Under the pieces are notes generated by a model. That model was given only the letters and a program-made list of their open reading frames with translations, did no database searches and was not told the origin of the DNA. A stretch of 7,414 bases of DNA from Desulfobacterales bacterium (lineage in GTDB: Bacteria; Desulfobacterota; Desulfobacteria; Desulfobacterales; JAFDCJ01). The DNA is taken from the NCBI GenBank assembly GCA_029939875.1, contig JAOZSC010000120.1, positions 1 to 7,414 of the forward strand, given 5' to 3'. Both the position numbers and the translations under genes were made by a program. Of this stretch, positions 6,308-7,414 are shown piece after piece. Every line of letters starts with the position of its first letter. Within the stretch, counting starts at the first letter, position 1.

Positions 6308-7323
6308 TGGATGGCCATCTTTTTTTCAAGACGCTGGACCGCCATGGACAGCGTAAAGGTCAGTACAAGATACAACACTCCCAGGACAAGATAAAGTTCA
6401 AAGGGCTGCAGGCTGGCTGAAACCGCTTCCCGGGCGGCTTTGGTCAACTCGCGGATGGCGATGATGCCCAGTAGCGATGAGTCTTTTATCAAGCTGATAA
6501 ACTGTCCGGCCAGAGGGGGCAGAATGCGGCGCAGGGCCTGGGGTAAAATGACATGCAGCATGGACTGTGCGTAATTCATTCCCAACGAACGGGCGGCCTC
6601 GGTTTGCCCGCGATGGATGGACTGGATGCCCGCCCGGACGATCTCGGTAACATAGGCCCCCGCAAAGCAGGCCAGAGACGCCACCCCGTACCAGAAAGCC
6701 GGCAACCGTCCCATGCCGGCGGCGGCCAGCAGATCGTTGATTACAGTTCCCAGGACGAAATACCAGATGAGGATCTGCACCATCAAAGGAGAGCCGCGGA
6801 TCAGCTCAACATAGACAATCGTCGCCCATTTCAGCGCGGGATTGGAGGAAATGCGCGTGAGCCCCCCGATGACGCCGATAATAACCCCCAGAATAGTTGC
6901 GATGACACTGAGCTTGAGGGTGGTCCACAGTCCGATGACGAGCAGCCCGGGTTTCCACTGGGTGTAGGCTGCCAGGATGTCTCCGTCGGCAATCATTTCG
7001 CCTTGCTGCACCCTGATGACACCGGCGGCGGGAATCCGATAGGTTTCGGTGACGTCGATATCCTTGATGGTGATCAGGGTCTGTTCCCCATCTTTTTTGA
7101 TCGCGCCGACCTCACCTTCTATCTCGGCGAGGATCTCGATACTGTCTTTGTAGACAAAGTAGATCGGAATGCGGTTCCAGCGCCATACATACTCGATTTT
7201 CTGGGTGGTATAATAAAACAAACCGATGACGATAAAAACACTTACGCAGAAAACGCCCACCCATAAATTGTATGAGGCCGGCCGGTTGGGATGCCGCCGA
7301 TTTTGCGAGTTTTCCATTTTCAT
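6304..7323 (-). CDS. Polar amino-acid ABC transporter permease with N-terminal insert domain
   Basis: This is the inner-membrane channel subunit of the importer (HisM/GlnP family). The C-terminal two-thirds (about 125-339) is a standard permease core with hydrophobic segments near 125-155, 165-195, 208-230, 268-292 and 308-330. It carries the EAA loop that docks the ATPase ([20 protein letters not shown], then SLG, 226-248). At 339 residues it is about 100 longer than GlnP. The extra part is a basic N-terminus, a membrane segment (about 21-39), an aromatic stretch [13 protein letters not shown], and a beta-rich region (about 60-120) containing [13 protein letters not shown] and [11 protein letters not shown]. 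If the N-terminus is cytoplasmic, this region is periplasmic and the core keeps its usual topology. The start at 7323 (MKMEN) has no strong ribosome site; the second ATG (7317) is equally possible. It overlaps the ATPase gene by 4 bp. The substrate is unknown. Confidence 0.95.
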   Translation of the reverse strand: MKMENSQNRRHPNRPASYNLWVGVFCVSVFIVIGLFYYTTQKIEYVWRWNRIPIYFVYKDSIEILAEIEGEVGAIKKDGEQTLITIKDIDVTETYRIPAAGVIRVQQGEMIADGDILAAYTQWKPGLLVIGLWTTLKLSVIATILGVIIGVIGGLTRISSNPALKWATIVYVELIRGSPLMVQILIWYFVLGTVINDLLAAAGMGRLPAFWYGVASLACFAGAYVTEIVRAGIQSIHRGQTEAARSLGMNYAQSMLHVILPQALRRILPPLAGQFISLIKDSSLLGIIAIRELTKAAREAVSASLQPFELYLVLGVLYLVLTFTLSMAVQRLEKKMAIQ

Positions 7324-7333
7324 GCTTTGGCTG

Positions 7334-7381
7334 AAACCGTGCCGGTCCGCTGCTTATTCGGCAGACAGGACGGCACGGTTT
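7334..7381. repeat. Strong intergenic stem-loop upstream of the permease gene
   Basis: AAACCGTGCCG (7334-7344) pairs perfectly with CGGCACGGTTT (7371-7381). TCC/GGA (7346-7348, 7368-7370) continues the stem after one bulged G, and CTGC/GCAG can pair in the loop. That gives about 14 bp, mostly GC. No T-run follows on either strand, so it is not a classical terminator. It ends 10 bp before the permease start. In ABC operons such a hairpin behind the binding-protein gene can stabilise the upstream mRNA and lower permease expression; that role here is inferred. Confidence 0.65.
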
Positions 7382-7388
7382 AGTTGAA

Positions 7389-7414
7389 CTAACAGATCGA
7401 ACCGCCGTTGGCGT
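7389..7414 (-). CDS. Possible C-terminal tail of an upstream gene (partial)
   Basis: On the minus strand one frame ends at TAG (7391-7389) after codons for ANGGSIC and then runs off the window edge. Its G/C-rich third positions (GCC AAC GGC) fit coding DNA. Its place directly before the stem-loop and the permease suggests the periplasmic substrate-binding protein expected in this operon. With seven codons the product cannot be recognised. Another frame is open across the hairpin to a TAA but would have to cross a GC-rich palindrome, so I prefer this one. Confidence 0.3.

Noticed and set aside
7358..7414. Alternative minus-strand frame ending at TAA (7360-7358) as the upstream gene's tail
   Set aside because: It would encode one arm of the GC-rich stem-loop and leaves little space before the permease; the frame ending at 7389 has more coding-like codons, although seven codons cannot settle it.

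Overview
This window looks like part of a chromosome from a Gram-negative bacterium, most likely a sulfate-reducer-type Deltaproteobacterium (Desulfobacterota). That placement rests on protein flavour, moderate GC coding DNA with AT-rich gaps, and repeat-like intergenic blocks; it is an inference, with no database support. Every gene I can support lies on the minus strand, so transcription runs from high to low coordinates. There is no phage, plasmid, CRISPR, rRNA or tRNA signal.

Right part (7414 to 5576): the end of a polar amino-acid ABC importer operon. A possible C-terminal tail of an upstream gene (perhaps the substrate-binding protein) enters at the edge. It is followed by a strong GC-rich stem-loop, a 339-residue permease, and an ATPase whose GTG start overlaps the permease stop by 4 bp. 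The permease carries an extra N-terminal membrane segment and an inserted beta-rich domain of about 75 residues. By eye this domain resembles the sandwich-barrel hybrid motif of RNA polymerase beta-prime, and topology puts it in the periplasm.

Centre (5575 to 1577): a 372-bp gap and then a full-length smc chromosome-condensation gene. The half of the gap next to the ATPase is occupied by a repeat-like block bounded by perfect 11-bp inverted repeats, one arm of which overlaps the ATPase stop codon. The half next to smc is a simple leader with a good Shine-Dalgarno site.

Left part (1576 to 1): a 223-bp gap almost filled by a second, unrelated element of about 172 bp with 18-bp imperfect terminal inverted repeats. 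Then comes ftsY, the signal recognition particle receptor, in the smc-ftsY order seen in many bacteria. Beyond ftsY there is a perfect 9-bp dyad and a plausible sigma70 promoter pointing left, towards a gene outside the window.

The coding content is mostly housekeeping. The points most worth a second look are the permease insert domain and the two MITE-like or structured-RNA-like elements that each sit directly behind a stop codon.
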